From: an uncultured Saprospiraceae bacterium
Lineage (GTDB): Bacteria > Bacteroidota > Bacteroidia > Chitinophagales > Saprospiraceae
Direction of reading: 5' to 3'
Assembly (NCBI GenBank): GCA_937967535.1
Contig: CALCMV010000261.1
Coordinates: forward strand, 1-5,630
Length of the DNA: 5,630 nucleotides
Below the pieces are notes generated by a model. It was not told where the DNA came from. It searched no databases and worked only from the letters and a program-made list of their open reading frames with translations. The position numbers and the translations under genes are program-made. Of the stretch, positions 4,704 through 5,630 are shown one piece after another (within the stretch, counting starts at the first letter, position 1; each line of letters begins with the position of its first letter).

Positions 4704-5081
4704 TTACTCTTCTTCATCTGTATATGACTCATTTTCAGCGATATAATGCTCCAGTAGATGCTCCAAGTCGGGCTTTGTCACCATACCGGGGATGCGTTTT
4801 TTGAGTTCGCCGCGATGAATGAACATGAGTGTGGGAATACTTTTCACCTTAAAATGTCGCTGCAAATTCGGATTCGCCTCCACATTCACTTTAGCGATGA
4901 CCGCCCTGCCTTCGTACTCTCGCGCCAATTCGTCTATCACCGGTCCGATAATCTTGCATGGACCACACCAATTTGCCCAAAAATCAATCAAAATCGGCTC
5001 TTCCGTCTCCACTATCAGGTCATTAAACGTTTTGTCGGTGATTTCCAAAGCCTTTACTTTATTCTTTTTTTTGAAAAACAT
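4704..5081 (-). CDS. Thioredoxin
   Basis: 125 residues with a complete thioredoxin fold. The active site WCGPC is at 38-42 (C39, C42) within DFWANWCGPCK. D33 corresponds to the buried proton-shuttling aspartate of E. coli thioredoxin, and the cis-proline is P83 in SIPTLMF. KVNVEANPNL (64-73) is the usual strand before the cis-Pro region. There is no signal peptide or lipobox, so it should be cytosolic, reducing protein disulfides and being recycled by thioredoxin reductase. It is longer than the common ~105-110 residues owing to a basic N-terminus (MFFKKKNKVK) and an acidic tail ending in TDEEE. ATG 5081 is the only suitable start, with no Shine-Dalgarno. It appears monocistronic: 305 bp separate it from the next gene and 549 bp or more lie upstream. 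The symbol is left blank because several thioredoxin paralogues are usual. Confidence 0.95.
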   Translation of the reverse strand: MFFKKKNKVKALEITDKTFNDLIVETEEPILIDFWANWCGPCKIIGPVIDELAREYEGRAVIAKVNVEANPNLQRHFKVKSIPTLMFIHRGELKKRIPGMVTKPDLEHLLEHYIAENESYTDEEE

Positions 5082-5372
5082 GTTGTAATGATTAATGGTT
5101 AATTTTTTGATAAATTAAAAAATTTTATTAACTATTTTATTTTGATTTATAGTAAAATAAGCTAAATTTTTATTGTTTTAAAATAAATAAAAATTATAAA
5201 TATTTTTTTTACGTACAAAAATTGCGTTCAAATTTTCACTAAGTAACGAACAAATGAAACCATTCCTTGTATTTATCCTGTAAATTTCACTCAAATAATT
5301 AACTTGAATTAATTAGTGGCGTTCTACATTCTTCATTAATTTTATTGAAAATATACTGTGAACGGAGTAAAT

Positions 5373-5396
5373 TTCGGAAAATATCAGTTTTCCGAA
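5373..5396. repeat. Perfect 9-bp hairpin
   Basis: TTCGGAAAA (5373-5381) pairs perfectly with TTTTCCGAA (5388-5396) across the loop TATCAG. No T-run follows on the + side, so it is not a canonical terminator. It could be an operator or a transcript hairpin. Confidence 0.65.
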
Positions 5397-5410
5397 TGAA
5401 CCCCTAATGA

Positions 5411-5507
5411 CTGCTTTAGCTGTAAAATATATTATTATTTTTATTTATAATAAATTTAAAAACAATAATTTATAAATTTATTTTTATTTCACTTGACAGC
5501 TAAACAG
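5411..5507. repeat. Inverted repeat CTG(C)TTTAGCTGT flanking an AT-only stretch
   Basis: CTGCTTTAGCTGT (5411-5423) on the + strand and CTGTTTAGCTGT on the - strand (5507-5496) agree over 12 bases with a single inserted C. The 72 nt between them are almost pure A/T. Confidence 0.6.
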
Positions 5508-5548
5508 GCTGACCGCGAACTCGTAAAGGCGATTTCAATCGCCAAGTG
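5490..5548. repeat. GC-richer palindromic island (GGCGATT hairpin inside CACTTG/CAAGTG)
   Basis: GGCGATT (5528-5534) and AATCGCC (5537-5543) form a 7-bp hairpin with a 2-nt loop. The outer bases CACTTG (5490-5495) and CAAGTG (5543-5548) can also pair. The island is clearly richer in G and C than its surroundings. It may be a repeat unit or a small RNA; nothing in it resembles a tRNA. Confidence 0.55.
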
Positions 5549-5614
5549 CAGTGTAATTGTTATTTGTAATAAATTGTAAGTAAATATTTTACAAATTAAA
5601 TTTATTATTTACGT

Positions 5615-5630
5615 GGCGAATAAATTCGCC
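5615..5630. repeat. GGCGAAT palindrome at window edge
   Basis: GGCGAATAAATTCGCC: 7-bp arms 5615-5621 and 5624-5630 around AA. It has the same size and form as the hairpin at 5528-5543, with one T-A pair replaced by A-T. The element probably continues beyond the window. Confidence 0.6.

Larger units (their letters stand above)
5082..5630. other. 549-bp gene-free AT-rich region upstream of thioredoxin
   Basis: No ORF with protein-like composition is visible on either strand. Most of it is A/T homopolymer-like sequence. A GC-richer island at about 5490-5548 and several inverted repeats (listed separately) stand out. I found no exact TAnnTTTG box reading toward the thioredoxin gene, so its promoter is unassigned. 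Confidence 0.7.

Noticed and set aside
5490..5548. tRNA or other standard RNA gene in the GC-richer island
   Set aside because: No cloverleaf arms, no T-loop GTTCRA in register and no CCA-adjacent acceptor stem.

Overview
The window looks like chromosomal DNA from a member of the Bacteroidota. A Saprospiria-like lineage is my guess, not a demonstrated fact. The reasons are AT-rich intergenic DNA, no Shine-Dalgarno-like purine tract before any of the six starts, typical Bacteroidota protein styles, and 7-8 nt tandem repeats in the gaps. I see no phage, transposase, CRISPR or RNA gene.

Layout. Positions 1-2284 read on the + strand: a FabG-like short-chain dehydrogenase (116-853), an APH-fold kinase of the ACAD10/11 N-domain / LvaA type (975-2036), and a 74-residue two-helix membrane protein (2060-2284). 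Positions 2377-5081 read on the - strand. In transcription order these are thioredoxin (5081-4704), a membrane-anchored coiled-coil protein (4398-3406) and a seven-bladed WD40 propeller (3300-2377). The two halves converge at 2285-2376. The last 549 bases hold no gene.

The dehydrogenase and kinase plausibly act together in oxidation of hydroxylated acyl-CoAs: the kinase would phosphorylate a hydroxyacyl-CoA and the SDR would interconvert hydroxy- and ketoacyl groups. The acyl-CoA dehydrogenase expected beside them is not in the window. The - strand genes look like separate housekeeping or cell-envelope units with no obvious shared pathway.

The most striking content is in the gaps, nearly all of which carry a structured repeat. 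(1) A palindromic element with a TGGAA loop brackets the dehydrogenase gene. Its five hairpin units show compensatory stem changes, and one copy fills the whole dehydrogenase-kinase gap and ends in T9 directly against the kinase ATG. (2) Two heptanucleotide families flank the WD40 gene. One supplies its start codon; the other overlaps its stop codon and that of the convergent gene. (3) An octamer repeat occurs in inverted copies at the two ends of the thioredoxin/coiled-coil gap. (4) A small GGCGAWT palindrome family lies at the right end. In families 1-3 the copies are in opposite orientation on either side of a short gap.
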